Of a stretch of 64,000 bases of DNA, positions 19,191-30,320 are shown in pieces. The notes beneath the pieces are model-generated. The model was not told where the DNA came from and searched no databases. It was given only the letters and a program-made list of their open reading frames with translations. The stretch covers positions 496,001 through 560,000 of the forward strand of contig NZ_AP018341.1 in the NCBI RefSeq assembly GCF_003574135.1, given 5' to 3'. The translations under genes and the position numbers were made by a program. Position 1 is the first letter of the stretch; the number at the start of each line of letters is the position of its first letter. The DNA is from a cyanobacterium endosymbiont of Rhopalodia gibberula. GTDB lineage: Bacteria > Cyanobacteriota > Cyanobacteriia > Cyanobacteriales > Microcystaceae.

Positions 19191-20461
19191 ATAGTAATAG
19201 ATAACATTCTAATATTCATCTAGTATCAAATCTTGAATTAGTTAATTGATTTGTAATTTACCTATTAAGTACTTCTAACAGATTGCTCTAAACTCTATAT
19301 AATGTAATGTCTATATTCATAGTTTATCTTTGATAAAAGAGTAATTATTGAATTACTATTGTATAGTCTGCTAATTTTAGTTTTTCACTAGTTATTTACT
19401 ACCTTATCTTGATATACTAAAAATTATTGTGAGTTAGATTAAAATAATGATTATTATCATTATTAAACTACTTATTCTTTTGCCATATAAATTCCATAAA
19501 CATTCGATTTTACAATTTAACTGTTTCTAATTAATTATTCAATATTAATAATTTAGTTTTCTATATTTAGATTTAACAATAATTAAAAAATATAAGTACT
19601 ATGTAAACTATAAATAGTAATTTTTTTGTCTATCTTTTGTATTTTTACAATTAATAAATTTTGTCTATTAATTTAGAATCAACAATATGATTATATTCCA
19701 GTTTTTCAAATAAAAAACTGGATTTTCTGAAGAAACAGCAAATATCGCCAAAGTTAAATTTTATAAGCTTTTCTTCCTATACTATTTATATAAATTAGGA
19801 TTCCTTGAATCTTTACTTTTATTGAAATTATTTTGTAGTATTTAAATCAACTTCTTATGGTACCTGATTTCTCCTTATTAAGGAGAGTTAATTTTATTAA
19901 TATTTACAAATACATTATTGTCTTAATATGCAATAATTTTAAGTTAAAAAGCTAAAGATAAAGAATGGGATAAGAAATGGAGATTTTAAATAAAAATTAC
20001 TCAATAATCTGTATTCATTCTTATCATAACTGCCTCCTATTTTATAGGGTTAATTAGTTGATAACTATGTTTAGTTATTTCTGTTTTACTTTTATATCTA
20101 AAATTTAAAAAAACTGTAACATGATGTTGTAATATTGTAACTAATTTTTAGTAAATAGCTACTTAGTTAGCATATTTATAATTTTGTATATTAGATTAAT
20201 GTTTATAACAACTATTAAAAATATTAATTAGATCGAGTTAATCATAATTAATTTTATATTCATAAATAGTGAATATAAATATATTTACTAACAAATAAAT
20301 TTACATTTTACTTTTTTTAAAAAATCTTAATTACTAGTGTTATCATTAACAATCAATTATAATTGACTCATGTAAAGTTATAGGTATAAAACTCTAAATA
20401 TAGATTTTTTATTATTTAGCTTTGGATTATTATATTTTCTTTATTTACATTAAAATCTTCA
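19191..20461. other. 1.3 kb AT-rich gene-free region
   Basis: No coding remnant is recognisable. Two hairpins are present: 19697-19722 (10-bp arms, TCCAGTTTTT/AAAAACTGGA, followed by TTTT on the + strand) and a small TCTCCTT/AAGGAGA stem near 19870-19886. The first could be a terminator for a lost + strand gene. Confidence 0.55.
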
Positions 20462-20490
20462 ACAAAGTGGACAATAATTGTCCACTTTGT
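20462..20490 (-). terminator. leuS terminator hairpin
   Basis: ACAAAGTGGACAA (20462-20474) and TTGTCCACTTTGT (20478-20490) form a perfect 13-bp stem with a 3-base loop. It starts 5 bases after the leuS stop codon. The following - strand sequence is T-containing rather than a clean T-run. Confidence 0.75.
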
Positions 20491-20494
20491 AATA

Positions 20495-23059
20495 TTATTT
20501 ACTAACCACAAAATTAACTAATTTTCCGGGAACAACAATAATTTTTGTTACTTCTTTTCCGTCTAAATAGCGTTGCGCAATTTCTGACTTATAAGCCAGT
20601 TCTTTCAACTTATCTTTGGTTGCAGTTGGTGATACTTGAATAGTTCCCCTTGTTTTACCCATGACTTGAATAACGAGGGTAGTTTCATCTATGATTAAAG
20701 CATCAGAATCCAGTTTTGGCCAACTTTCTAAATGAATAGAGTTTTTATGACCTAAATTATGCCACAATTCCTCAGCAATATGGGGAGCAAACGGTGCAAG
20801 CAAAAGCAATAAAGTTTCTATTCCTTCTTGATATACTTCAGAATCTAAACATCTTTCTTCATTAAGTGCATTACTCAATTTCATCAGTTCTGACACAGCA
20901 GTATTAAATTGATAGTCTCCTTTCAAATCTTCAGATACTTCTTTAATTGCTATATGGATTGCCCGTCGTAAGTCCTTTTCAATTTTAGTTAGTTCATTAG
21001 TTTTTCTAACTGTTTTAGATTTATGGTTCACATAGTTAGCAACTAACCGCCAAACTCGATTTAAAAACCTAAATTGTCCTTCAACATCTGCATCATTCCA
21101 TTCTAAATCTTTTTCCGGGGGTGCTTTAAATAAAATAAACATTCGTGCTGTATCTATTCCATATTTTTTAATCACTTTTTCTGGATCAACCCCATTATAT
21201 TTAGACTTTGACATCTTTTCATAAAAGACTTCTAATTTATCTCCTGTACTAGGGTCTTTAGGATCATCAGAGTTTACTTGATCTGAGGGAATATATTTGC
21301 CTGTTTTGGGATTTTTGTAAGTTATTGCTTGTACCATTCCTTGAGTTAAGAGACAATTAAAAGGTTCATCTACATTAATTAACCCTCTATCTCGTAAAAC
21401 TTTAGTAAAGAAACGAGAATATAAAAGGTGTAAAATGGCATGTTCAATACCTCCTACATATTGATCAATGGCCATCCAATCATTAACTTTTTCTAAGTTA
21501 AAAACTTCCTCCTTATTGTTTGCATCGGTGTAGCGCAAATAATACCAAGAAGAGTCAATGAAAGTGTCCATGGTATCGGTTTCCCGTTTTGCCGGTTCTC
21601 CACAATTGGGACAAGCAACATTGATCCAACCTTCCAATTTTGCCAAAGGAGATGCACCTATTCCTGTAATTTTGATATTTTTTGGTAATTTTACAGGTAG
21701 ATCTTCATCAGGAACCGCAACTGCACCGCAACTAGGACAATGAATAACAGGAATAGGACACCCCCAATAACGCTGACGAGAAATCAACCAATCCCGCAGA
21801 CGATACTGTATCTTAGCCTTGCCATAGCCTTCTCTTTCTGCATATTCAACAATTGCTGTTTTAGCTTCTGTAGACTTCATTTTATTAAACTTACCTGAAT
21901 TAACCATAATTCCAGGTTCTGTATATGCTTCTGTTAGAATGGGGCTAGTATCCTTTGAGTTTTCGGGAATAATAACTACTTTAATAGGTAACTTCTTCTG
22001 GATTGCAAACTTAAAGTCACGTATGTCATGTGCAGGAACTCCCATCACTGCACCTGTACCATATCCATAAAGGACATAATCTGCAATTAAAATGGGTATT
22101 TCTTGATTATTAAAAGGGTTTATGGCAATTCCTCCCGTTAAAACCCCGCGTTTTGGTTTATCCTCTGTAGTTCGTTCTATTTCACTTTCATTAGCGACTG
22201 TCTTCGTAAATAAGTCTACTGCTATTTCTTGTTCTTTTGTGGTAACTTTAGTGGTTAAGGGATGTTCTGGTGCTAAAACCACGTAGGTTGCACCATAGAC
22301 AGTATCAGGACGAGTCGTAAAGACAGCTATCTTCTCTTGACTTCCTTTAACAGGAAATTCTAAATATGCACCCAAAGATCTGCCGATCCAGTTTTCTTGC
22401 ATTAATTTAACGCGCTCAGGCCATCCAGGGAGTTTGTCGAGATCGTTTAATAATTGTTCCGCATAATCAGTAATTTTAAAGAACCACTGACACAATTGTC
22501 TCCGTTCTACTTTAGCACCTGACCTCCAGGAATAACCTTCACTATCCACCTGTTCATTCGCTAACACGGTTTGATCGATGGGGTCCCAATTAACCGCCGC
22601 TTCCTTCTGATAAGCTAACCCTGCTTGATAAAATTGTAAAAATAGCCATTGTGTCCATTTATAATAATCAGAAGAACAAGTGACAAGCTCCATGTCCCAG
22701 TCGATAGACAATCCTAAAGTTTGCAATTGTTGCTTCATTTGGGCGATGTTTTTATATGTCCACTCTGCAGGGGGAATACCGCGCTCGATGGCTGCATTTT
22801 CAGCTGGAAGTCCAAACGCATCCCACCCCATTGGGTGTAAGACACGGTATCCTTGCAGTCGCTTAAGACGGGCGATAACATCAGTAATAACATAGTTGCG
22901 AACATGACCCATGTGTAGGTTTCCCGAAGGATAGGGAAACATAGATAGGGCATAAAATTTGGGTTTATTTCTGTCTTCTAGGGTTTTGTTTAATCCCCGT
23001 TTAACCCAGTCTTCTTGCCATTTATGTTCGATTGCTGCTGCCTTATATTGAGACTCCAC
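20495..23059 (-). CDS. leuS: leucyl-tRNA synthetase
   Basis: This class I synthetase of 854 residues, normal for bacterial LeuRS, charges tRNA-Leu in the cytoplasm. The HIGH-type signature is [11 protein letters not shown] near residue 50, and the KMSKS loop is [10 protein letters not shown]. The CP1 editing domain carries the [12 protein letters not shown] motif. A two-Cys-pair cluster (CPSCG ... CPNCG) is in the ZN-1-type insertion. The anticodon-binding domain and C-terminal region are complete. It is monocistronic, with a strong hairpin just after the stop and 1.1 kb of non-coding DNA before the start. All catalytic motifs are intact. Confidence 0.98.
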   Translation of the reverse strand: MESQYKAAAIEHKWQEDWVKRGLNKTLEDRNKPKFYALSMFPYPSGNLHMGHVRNYVITDVIARLKRLQGYRVLHPMGWDAFGLPAENAAIERGIPPAEWTYKNIAQMKQQLQTLGLSIDWDMELVTCSSDYYKWTQWLFLQFYQAGLAYQKEAAVNWDPIDQTVLANEQVDSEGYSWRSGAKVERRQLCQWFFKITDYAEQLLNDLDKLPGWPERVKLMQENWIGRSLGAYLEFPVKGSQEKIAVFTTRPDTVYGATYVVLAPEHPLTTKVTTKEQEIAVDLFTKTVANESEIERTTEDKPKRGVLTGGIAINPFNNQEIPILIADYVLYGYGTGAVMGVPAHDIRDFKFAIQKKLPIKVVIIPENSKDTSPILTEAYTEPGIMVNSGKFNKMKSTEAKTAIVEYAEREGYGKAKIQYRLRDWLISRQRYWGCPIPVIHCPSCGAVAVPDEDLPVKLPKNIKITGIGASPLAKLEGWINVACPNCGEPAKRETDTMDTFIDSSWYYLRYTDANNKEEVFNLEKVNDWMAIDQYVGGIEHAILHLLYSRFFTKVLRDRGLINVDEPFNCLLTQGMVQAITYKNPKTGKYIPSDQVNSDDPKDPSTGDKLEVFYEKMSKSKYNGVDPEKVIKKYGIDTARMFILFKAPPEKDLEWNDADVEGQFRFLNRVWRLVANYVNHKSKTVRKTNELTKIEKDLRRAIHIAIKEVSEDLKGDYQFNTAVSELMKLSNALNEERCLDSEVYQEGIETLLLLLAPFAPHIAEELWHNLGHKNSIHLESWPKLDSDALIIDETTLVIQVMGKTRGTIQVSPTATKDKLKELAYKSEIAQRYLDGKEVTKIIVVPGKLVNFVVSK

Positions 23060-24081
23060 GAATGTTTCTCCACCGTTAACATTTTCTTATAATTAATTAT
23101 CCATGATTGTCGGAGGAAGTTCGAAGTCTTCAGGTCAGAAGTTCTTATCAGTTGTTGTCCTGATGGAGATAAGCAATTAAAAATTCCTGTCATTCCAGAT
23201 GAATGTTCATCTATCTGGTAGAAGTGTCAATAAAAACTTGATTGTATTTCATAATAGCTAAGATGTTAAATAGGTTAATTATCTTAATAGTTTACAAAAC
23301 ATATTTTGTATGTTTACTATTTTTCCTTATCTTCGTACCATTCTTTTTTAAATCAATCAAAACCATCGGTTAATGATTCAACGGCGCAAACGTTATGCTT
23401 AATCATACTTTAAAATTATTATCATACATAGTTTGATTTCTAATATAAAACATTCTTATTTCATTTATTTGGATAAATTTATAGAAGGAGTAAAGGTAAG
23501 ATCAATAATCGTATATTATTGTTTCAGTCTAAAATTTAAAAGCCGAAATTATGAAATCAATGAGATTAAATAATTTATTGTTTCAAGGTCTAAATACCAA
23601 AAATAAGGTCATTTTATACTTGATTTTAGTCTTTATTTATCTTTAAAATAGATATTGTTTCTCTCATATATAATTTATAATTTTTAAGTTTCGTGGATAG
23701 AATATTTATGTAATTGATTAAAACCAAACAGATATTTAAATAAGTAATTCGATAATTGTCACTGACTAAGTTATCTCTTCTTTTAAACTAAAAAGTGTCA
23801 GTAAAAACTGAGGATATTGTAGTTATCTATCTCAATCTCAAACTCATTAAGTTTAGCTCATGCTTGTCCAGATTTATGATTGCCTGAAAACGATTAAATA
23901 AATGATATTGATATGTAAATGTATCATAACATATCTACCTGTAAATTTATTTTTGTAAGTATCAACAGTTGTCAATCTATAACTCTGCTTGTTATCTTGA
24001 GCCAAATTTTCATACTCCCTTATTATTTCTCAATTTAATTCTAATTCTCTGATTTATTCAGTTTTATGACTAAATTCATCT
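23060..24081. other. 1.0 kb intergenic region between leuS and rpmI
   Basis: This separates two divergent genes and is far longer than promoters require. Near the leuS side, a + strand frame from 23126 to a TAG at 23219 reads protein-like (VLISCCPDGDKQLKIPVIP), possibly the tail of a lost gene. The rest is AT-rich, without recognisable content. Confidence 0.4.
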
Positions 24082-24111
24082 TTGTACAATTCTGTAGGAC
24101 TGTGGTACAGT
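24082..24111 (+). promoter_or_regulatory. sigma70-type promoter for rpmI-rplT
   Basis: TTGTAC (24082-24087) and TACAGT (24106-24111) are spaced by 18 bases, 31 bases before the rpmI ATG. Both boxes match four of six consensus positions or better. The leader would be about 20-25 nt. Confidence 0.5.
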
Positions 24112-24141
24112 GAGGAGTTGTTTCAAATTTGTCCTTAGTTC

Positions 24142-24345
24142 ATGCCTAAACTAAAAACTCGCAAAGCTGCTGCTAAGCGTTTTCGTCCAACTGGAAGTGG
24201 TAAAAAGATTTTTCGTCGAAAAGCCTTTAAAAACCACCTGTTACAACACAAAAGTTCGGAGCGCAAGTATCGTCGCTTATCCCAACTGTCTTTGGTCAGC
24301 GAACAGGATGAGTCAAATGTACGTCTAATGCTTCCTTATATGTAA
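24142..24345 (+). CDS. rpmI: 50S ribosomal protein L35
   Basis: The 67-residue, strongly basic protein has the L35 signature [20 protein letters not shown] at the N-terminus and [12 protein letters not shown] in the middle. It is a structural component of the large ribosomal subunit. The stop is 77 bases before rplT, the usual partner. infC, which heads the operon in many bacteria, is absent here; cyanobacteria commonly have only rpmI-rplT together. A plausible promoter lies 31 bases upstream. Confidence 0.97.
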   Translation: MPKLKTRKAAAKRFRPTGSGKKIFRRKAFKNHLLQHKSSERKYRRLSQLSLVSEQDESNVRLMLPYM

Positions 24346-24422
24346 GAGAAAGATGCAAGAATCTAATCACTGAAACCTAACTTACATGACAACTGTTTAG
24401 AAAATTAAGTAGAGAGTTATTT

Positions 24423-24776
24423 ATGACAAGGGTAAAACGGGGCAATGTTGCTCGCAAGCGCCGTACGAAAATTCTCAAATTAGCCAAAGGTTTTAGAGGA
24501 TCTCACTCTAAACTATTCCGTATTGCAAATCAACAGGTAATGAAGGCGTTGCGGAATGCTTACCGTGATCGCCGGAAACGGAAACGGGACTTTCGTCGCC
24601 TGTGGATCACTCGGATTAATGCTGCGGCACGGATGTACGGGGTGAGTTATAGTCAACTCACTGGACAACTCAAAAAAGCCAACATTGAACTTAACCGTAA
24701 GATGTTAGCGCAATTAGCCATTACAGATCCCCAAGCATTTGAAAAAGTGGTCGAGATGGCCAAAACAGCTAAATGA
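24423..24776 (+). CDS. rplT: 50S ribosomal protein L20
   Basis: The 117-residue basic protein has the L20 signature [20 protein letters not shown], then [19 protein letters not shown] and [19 protein letters not shown]. It binds 23S rRNA early in 50S assembly and, in other bacteria, represses its own operon by binding the leader. It is co-directional with rpmI, 77 bases apart. Length is normal and no damage is seen. Confidence 0.97.
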   Translation: MTRVKRGNVARKRRTKILKLAKGFRGSHSKLFRIANQQVMKALRNAYRDRRKRKRDFRRLWITRINAAARMYGVSYSQLTGQLKKANIELNRKMLAQLAITDPQAFEKVVEMAKTAK

Positions 24777-24910
24777 TTACAATAGAGTCAACAGCGAAGA
24801 ATTCAGTTAATTGAGCAAACTTCGCTGCGATTCGTCAATCAACAAATGAGGTCAGACATTAGAAATAAAGCTTTTATGGGACAATAACAAAGGTGGTATC
24901 TAGAATAACC

Positions 24911-26224
24911 ATGAATGCACCCCTAAAAATTATTGTCCTTGATGATGACCCCACAGGTTCTCAAACAGTGCATAGTTGTTTGCTACTGATGAATTGGGAT
25001 GTCGACACCCTGCGGTTGGGTTTAACAGATGAGGTTCCCATTTTTTTTGTTCTTACCAATACGAGAGCATTAACTCCAAAAGATGCTGCTGTTCTTACGA
25101 AAGAAGTTTGTCATAATCTAAAATTAGCTATTAAGGCAGAGGGCGTTGAAGATTTCCTACTAGTCAGTCGGTCTGATTCTACACTAAGGGGACATTATCC
25201 CATCGAAACCGATGTCATTACCCAGGAATTAGGTGAATTTGATGCTCATTTTCTTATCCCTGCTTTTTTTGAAGGGGGAAGAGTAACCCGTGATAGTATT
25301 CATTATCTACACACAAATGGCGTCCCTATCCCTGTTCATGAGACAGAATTTGCCAAAGATTCCGTTTTTGGCTATCATCATAGTTATCTTCCTGACTATG
25401 TGGAAGAAAAAACTAATGGACGTATTAAATCAACAGAAGTAAAACGATTTTTACTCCGGGATATTCGTCAAGGAAGTTTAGAAAGATTAATGAGATTAAA
25501 AAGAAATCAATGTGCAGTTGTTGACGGAGAAAATCAACAAGACTTGGATCAATTTGCACAAGATTTATTGACTGCAGCAGCATCGGGTAAACGATTTTTG
25601 CTTCGTGGTGCAGCCAGTATTCTAACGTCTTTGGCACAATTGGGATTTCAACCTAGCGCCCCCGAAGAAATGAATAAGTATAAACCCACCATCAACCCTG
25701 GGGTCGTTTTAGTGGGATCTCATGTTGAAAAAACTACTCAGCAGCTCAAGCAATTACTGAAAGAAGAAGATGTAGTAGGAATTGAAATAGATGTTAAACA
25801 GTTACGAGATAATCCCAATCAACGTGAAAGCTTACTAGCACAAACTTTAGATAAGGTCAAGGTTGTTTACCAAGAAAATAAAACCCCGGCTATATATACC
25901 AGTCGGGAAGAATTAACCTTTGAAAGGACACAAAAACGCTTAGATTTTGGGTTTAAAGTGTCTGGGTTATTGACAGATGTGGTGCAGGGGTTGCCCCATA
26001 ATATTGGGTTTTTAATTAGTAAAGGGGGTATTACATCTAATGATGTTCTCAGTAACGGACTAAACTTAAGATCAGTCCGTTTGTTGGGTCAGATTTTAGC
26101 AGGATGTTCGATAGTAAGAACATCAGTAGATCATCCAATCTTTCCTAATTTGCCGGTAGTTTTATTTCCTGGTAATGTGGGAGATGATCAAGGGTTAGTC
26201 GAAGTGTATCGCCGCTTAAGTTAA
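24911..26224 (+). CDS. four-carbon acid sugar kinase family protein
   Basis: The product is about 437 residues from ATG 24911; an in-frame GTG at 24893 gives six extra residues. The N-terminal domain begins IIVLDDDPTGSQTVHS and contains SRSDSTLRGHYPIE, the substrate-binding motif of the family formerly called DUF1537. The C-terminal nucleotide-binding domain includes GFLISKGGITSNDVL and a glycine-rich PGNVGDDQG end. Known members are ATP-dependent kinases of four-carbon acid sugars such as D-threonate or erythronate. The exact substrate of the cyanobacterial form is unknown. It follows rplT by 134 bases and appears intact. Confidence 0.85.
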   Translation: MNAPLKIIVLDDDPTGSQTVHSCLLLMNWDVDTLRLGLTDEVPIFFVLTNTRALTPKDAAVLTKEVCHNLKLAIKAEGVEDFLLVSRSDSTLRGHYPIETDVITQELGEFDAHFLIPAFFEGGRVTRDSIHYLHTNGVPIPVHETEFAKDSVFGYHHSYLPDYVEEKTNGRIKSTEVKRFLLRDIRQGSLERLMRLKRNQCAVVDGENQQDLDQFAQDLLTAAASGKRFLLRGAASILTSLAQLGFQPSAPEEMNKYKPTINPGVVLVGSHVEKTTQQLKQLLKEEDVVGIEIDVKQLRDNPNQRESLLAQTLDKVKVVYQENKTPAIYTSREELTFERTQKRLDFGFKVSGLLTDVVQGLPHNIGFLISKGGITSNDVLSNGLNLRSVRLLGQILAGCSIVRTSVDHPIFPNLPVVLFPGNVGDDQGLVEVYRRLS

Positions 26225-26269
26225 AATTTGGGGTTGGCTGAATAGATACATTATTGACAACCCAAATTT
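26224..26269 (+). terminator. hairpin after the acid sugar kinase gene
   Basis: AAATTTGGGG-TTG (26224-26236) pairs with CAACCCAAATTT (26258-26269) with one bulged G. It begins at the last base of the stop codon. No T-tract follows, so its strength as a terminator is uncertain. Confidence 0.5.
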
Positions 26270-26690
26270 AAAGGCTTAAAAGGTTTGAAAGTCCTAAACT
26301 CCGAGTTTTAGTTTGCTACAAGACATATCAAAAATTTAAATTTTTTTAAAATTAACTTTATTACGTTAATTTGAATCAAAAGGTTAGAGCGAACTACTAG
26401 GAAGCAATCAGTACTTTATCCCTACCAAGTTTGTCAATATTCACATTAACAATCATAAGATTCTTGCTATTACCTACGATAACTTTCCTCCCATCACAGG
26501 AAAAAGTCGGTTAATTCACACTCGCTTCACTCTATTAGCAATATCATGACAGTGAAGACAACAAAATATTGTTCCATAAATGCTGTTTAAGTCCAAGTGA
26601 GAAAAGAAGGACTAAAAGTATTTATTGCCTCAAGTTTCTTCAATAAAGTTAATCTGATTGCTTTGAAAACTACTACAATTCATTTATGTC
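26270..26690. other. 0.4 kb non-coding region between convergent genes
   Basis: Short protein-like stretches occur on both strands (about 26380-26560), but none is long enough to name. It probably holds eroded sequence. No RNA gene is seen. Confidence 0.4.
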
Positions 26691-29276
26691 TTATTTGAGT
26701 TTGTTGTCTGTTAGGATCAACTGTTGACGATGAATCTGTAATAATCGTAATTTCTGTTGAGAAATCTGCTCTAACATATAAATCACTTGTTCAGGTTTTA
26801 ATACTGTTCCATCATTGCGACAACTCCCCAAATATCTCAAAATAACAGAATTATCGTTATTGTAATATTTTAGAGATAAACTAAATAGGCTATCCCCCAA
26901 GTTCACTACAATTTTCTTACCAGATTTTGTGGTCTTTTCCCAATTAATCTCCGGACAATGATTTAACTGATCAATCCAATGTTGCCATTCTCCTAATGAG
27001 ACCAACTCATTTGTTTTAACGGTAATTAGATAAGCGGCCTTGTCTAATAACTGAGTAGCTGCTAAGGATTTAATTGGAACTTCTTCAACTTGATAAATTG
27101 GAATATCTGACGGAAGTTGTGTCGATAAAAGTTGAAGAAAGTCTCCAAGTTTTATTCTTTCAGTCAATTCAAAATCAACAATTTCCCCGTCACTTGTAAT
27201 TCCTAAACTTAAAGCATTTGCAATCGAAACTCTAGGTCCAGGGTGATATCCCCCTGTACAAGAAATTGGTAATGACCCACGATGGATTGCTCGATTAAAT
27301 AATCTAACTAAATCTAAATGACTTACTAAAGCCATTTCCCCAACTTTGCCAAACCAAACGCGTATGCGTTGCGCTTTATTTTGATTGGGTTGATACTTTC
27401 CCTGAAACTCAGGAATTGGCGGAGGTTCTATTGCTATATTATGACCAAAATCTGGTCCACACACTCCACAATTAGAGCAGCTATTAAAGGTACAATCAGG
27501 AACAGTTACTGTTTCTAAGGCCCGTTTTAAGTCCTCTTTAAGCCAGGCTTTGTTAATTCCCGTATCAAGATGATCCCAAGGTAAGGCTACGTCATAATCG
27601 TCTATCGTTTCAAAAACATTCCATTCTCCATTTTTAACCTTACGGTATTTCCAGGTTAACTCCGCCTCGTCGATGGCTTGTTCCCAAGCAGAATGAGCTT
27701 TATCTGTATTTTCCCACCAAGAATCCATTCCTGCCCCCAATTCCCAAGCACGACGTACCACAGGAGCTAAACGGCGATCACTCCGTCCAACAAAATCTTC
27801 CATAGCGGAGATCCGAATATCAGTATAATTGACTTTAACTCCCTGAACTTTACGGAACGCTTCTCTCAATAATTCCTGTTTGCGACGAAATTCACTGGTA
27901 GATACCGAATGCCATTGAAAGGGAGTGTGGGGTTTAGGAGTAAAGTTAGAAATTGTTAAGGTAAGTTGGAGTGATCGCTTGCCCCTGGGACGACATTCTC
28001 GTTTTAACCAGCGCACAGTTTCTACAATACCAAGCACATCAAGATCCGTTTCCCCTGGCAAGCCAATCATAAAATAGAGTTTGATTTTATCCCATCCTTG
28101 CTCAACAGCAGTTTTGATGCCCCTAAGTAATTCTTCGTTGGTTAATCCTTTATTAATAACATCTCGCAGCCTTTGAGTTCCTGCTTCGGGGGCAAAAGTT
28201 AACCCTGATTGGCGAATTCCTCCAATGATGTTGGCGATATTTTCATCAAAACGATCAACCCGTTGACTGGGCAAGGACAAGGAAATATTTTTCCCTTTGA
28301 GTCTGTTTTTGATTTCTAATCCTACTGATGGGAGAGAAAGATAGTCGGAACAGCTTAACGAAAGTAGAGAAAATTCGTTATAACCTGTCTGACGAATTCC
28401 TTCTTCGAGGGTATTAATAATTTGCTCAGGTTCTACATCTCGTGCAGGACGGGTCAACATTCCTGGTTGACAAAAACGACAACCACGGGTGCATCCTCGA
28501 CGCACTTCTAATACTAGGCGATCATGTATAGTTTCTACAAAGGGGACTAACCCAATTGAGTAAGCAGGAAGAGGGGTCGCTACTCTCCGTAAAATTCGTC
28601 TAGGGACATCGGGATGGTTAGGATGGACTGAACTATCATCAGCGACATCATAAAAACGGGGAACGTAAACTCCTGGAACTTGAGCTAAATCTAAGAGTAA
28701 GTCTCCTTTACTCAAGTTGTTAGTTTTTCCCTCTTCGAGCACTAAGCCAATCTCTGGAAGTAATTCTTCCCCATCTCCTAAAGCGATAAAATCGAAAAAG
28801 TCGGCGAAAGGTTCTGGATTAGAGGTTGCAGTTTGTCCTCCTGCAAAAACCAAAGGATAGTTTCTTTGGTTGCGTTCTTGCCACGTTAGGGGAATTTGAG
28901 CTAGACTAAGCATTTCTAGAACATTAGTTACCCCTAGCTCATAGCTAAGGTTAAAACCCAAGATATCAAACTCAGTGAGGGAACGACGAGATTCCAAGGC
29001 AAATAGGGGAGTTTTAGTATCTCGGAGTTTAGTTGCTAAATCTGGGGCGGGGAGATAAGCGCGGTCGCATAGTTGTCTAGGTTGAGCATTTAGGATATTG
29101 TAAAGGATGATATGACCTAAATTAGAGGCTCCAAGTTCGTAAATTTCTGGATAGGTAAGAACCCAATACACATCCGCTTCATTCCAAGGTTTATGCTTAG
29201 CTCCTAATTCATTGCCTAGGTAACGGGCAGGCTTGTTTATCTCAGGGGTAATTAATTTTTCTATTGCAACTTTCAT
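26691..29276 (-). CDS. radical SAM protein with C-terminal DUF2344 domain (TIGR03960-like)
   Basis: The 861-residue protein begins with a B12-binding-like/Rossmann region containing TYPEIYELGASNLGHIILYN. A radical SAM core follows, with the 4Fe-4S motif C262xxxC266xxC269 (RRGCTRGCRFCQPG) and downstream FAPEAGTQRLRDVINKGLT. A Cys-rich patch (TFNSCSNCGVCG) separates it from the C-terminal DUF2344 domain (about 645-861), whose motifs include VSHLDLVRLFNRAI and TGGYHPGPRVSIANALSLG. The architecture matches a widespread family often found next to ribonuclease E or G genes. Substrate unknown. All cluster ligands are present. Confidence 0.9.
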   Translation of the reverse strand: MKVAIEKLITPEINKPARYLGNELGAKHKPWNEADVYWVLTYPEIYELGASNLGHIILYNILNAQPRQLCDRAYLPAPDLATKLRDTKTPLFALESRRSLTEFDILGFNLSYELGVTNVLEMLSLAQIPLTWQERNQRNYPLVFAGGQTATSNPEPFADFFDFIALGDGEELLPEIGLVLEEGKTNNLSKGDLLLDLAQVPGVYVPRFYDVADDSSVHPNHPDVPRRILRRVATPLPAYSIGLVPFVETIHDRLVLEVRRGCTRGCRFCQPGMLTRPARDVEPEQIINTLEEGIRQTGYNEFSLLSLSCSDYLSLPSVGLEIKNRLKGKNISLSLPSQRVDRFDENIANIIGGIRQSGLTFAPEAGTQRLRDVINKGLTNEELLRGIKTAVEQGWDKIKLYFMIGLPGETDLDVLGIVETVRWLKRECRPRGKRSLQLTLTISNFTPKPHTPFQWHSVSTSEFRRKQELLREAFRKVQGVKVNYTDIRISAMEDFVGRSDRRLAPVVRRAWELGAGMDSWWENTDKAHSAWEQAIDEAELTWKYRKVKNGEWNVFETIDDYDVALPWDHLDTGINKAWLKEDLKRALETVTVPDCTFNSCSNCGVCGPDFGHNIAIEPPPIPEFQGKYQPNQNKAQRIRVWFGKVGEMALVSHLDLVRLFNRAIHRGSLPISCTGGYHPGPRVSIANALSLGITSDGEIVDFELTERIKLGDFLQLLSTQLPSDIPIYQVEEVPIKSLAATQLLDKAAYLITVKTNELVSLGEWQHWIDQLNHCPEINWEKTTKSGKKIVVNLGDSLFSLSLKYYNNDNSVILRYLGSCRNDGTVLKPEQVIYMLEQISQQKLRLLQIHRQQLILTDNKLK

Positions 29277-29364
29277 AATAAAACCTCCGGCACTTAGACT
29301 TCAGGATAAAATCCTGTCGCTTTCCTAAATATATACCGGAAGTTTCGGGAGGTGAGATGCAAGT

Positions 29365-29724
29365 TTAGGCTGCTACAGTGTTGGGCATCAACAATTCAAA
29401 CTGACGACGATTCTCAAAAATGTCTAAAGCCTTATCTAACTGGGTTAGCTCAAAGATTATACGCACCGAGGGTTCTAAAGAACACACACTGAACCGCTTA
29501 CCCAAACTTTCAGCTAAAGAATAGACATACACTAATGCCATTAATCCTGCACTGTCAAGAAACCCTACACTGTGCATATCGATCAAAAAGGTAGAATGCT
29601 TGGAAGAAATTATCGCTTGAGTTAGTTCCTGTTGAAAACTAGCTGCATTAGCAGCTGTGATGTAGCCACTGGGCTCAAGGATGGCTAGTTCGTGATCAAT
29701 AAAATTACTCCTCATCATTGCCAT
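29365..29724 (-). CDS. STAS-domain anti-sigma factor antagonist-like protein
   Basis: The 119-residue single STAS domain resembles SpoIIAA/RsbV. The conserved phosphorylatable Ser is S58 in DMHSVGFLDSAGLMAL, the standard acceptor position for a partner-switching kinase. It probably relays a phosphorylation-controlled protein interaction in the cytoplasm. No RsbW-type kinase or PP2C phosphatase is adjacent. It lies 88 bases downstream of nothing intact and 88 bases upstream of the radical SAM gene on the same strand, so co-transcription with it is possible. Start could be any of the first Mets (residues 1, 3 or 4). Confidence 0.85.
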   Translation of the reverse strand: MAMMRSNFIDHELAILEPSGYITAANAASFQQELTQAIISSKHSTFLIDMHSVGFLDSAGLMALVYVYSLAESLGKRFSVCSLEPSVRIIFELTQLDKALDIFENRRQFELLMPNTVAA

Positions 29725-30320
29725 GTATCCTCTGTTTAAAGCAGTTTCCGTGATTAATGTGTACTCAAATTATAACCAGTTATCCTGGAAAAACAGTTAA
29801 CCGAAATCAGTTGCGTAACTGCAACTTAATTTTAGACAGTACTTTAGACAGTTAGCTAACATCAAAGTATAGTATTATGACTTAAATTATTCTTGGTCAA
29901 CGAGAAAATTAATTTCCTTGATAATAGAAATTTTGACCAAATCCTAGTTAGCTTCAGTTATTTTTCAGCAGATGTAGATTTCTCGGATTGTTTTGAATCA
30001 AACTCCAAACTTGGAATCTTAACTGTGGACCAGTTTAAGATTCCATAGACAGAAAGTTGAAAATCATACTAAAGTTAGTCAAATCTGGACTACTTAAACT
30101 AGTCGATAACCTCAGTATAAATCCGAAACAACAGTCCCACGACACCTTAATCTAAATATTTTGTAAAATTAAAATTTTTTAAAAAAATGAATAAAACGCA
30201 AATTCAGGTTGTGTAAAGTTGTCCAAACCTCTTCATTGTTGGTTTAGACTCCTATGATAGTGTAATGATGACAGTAATTAAAACCTATTAGGAAAACTGC
30301 TGATAACAGCGAATGTTACT
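29725..30320. other. 0.6 kb region between the STAS gene and the Flv pseudogene
   Basis: No gene is seen. A hairpin with exact 11-bp arms (TGGAATCTTAA/TTAAGATTCCA, 30012-30045) is present. The sequence upstream of 30321 probably includes the dead promoter of the flavodiiron gene. Confidence 0.5.
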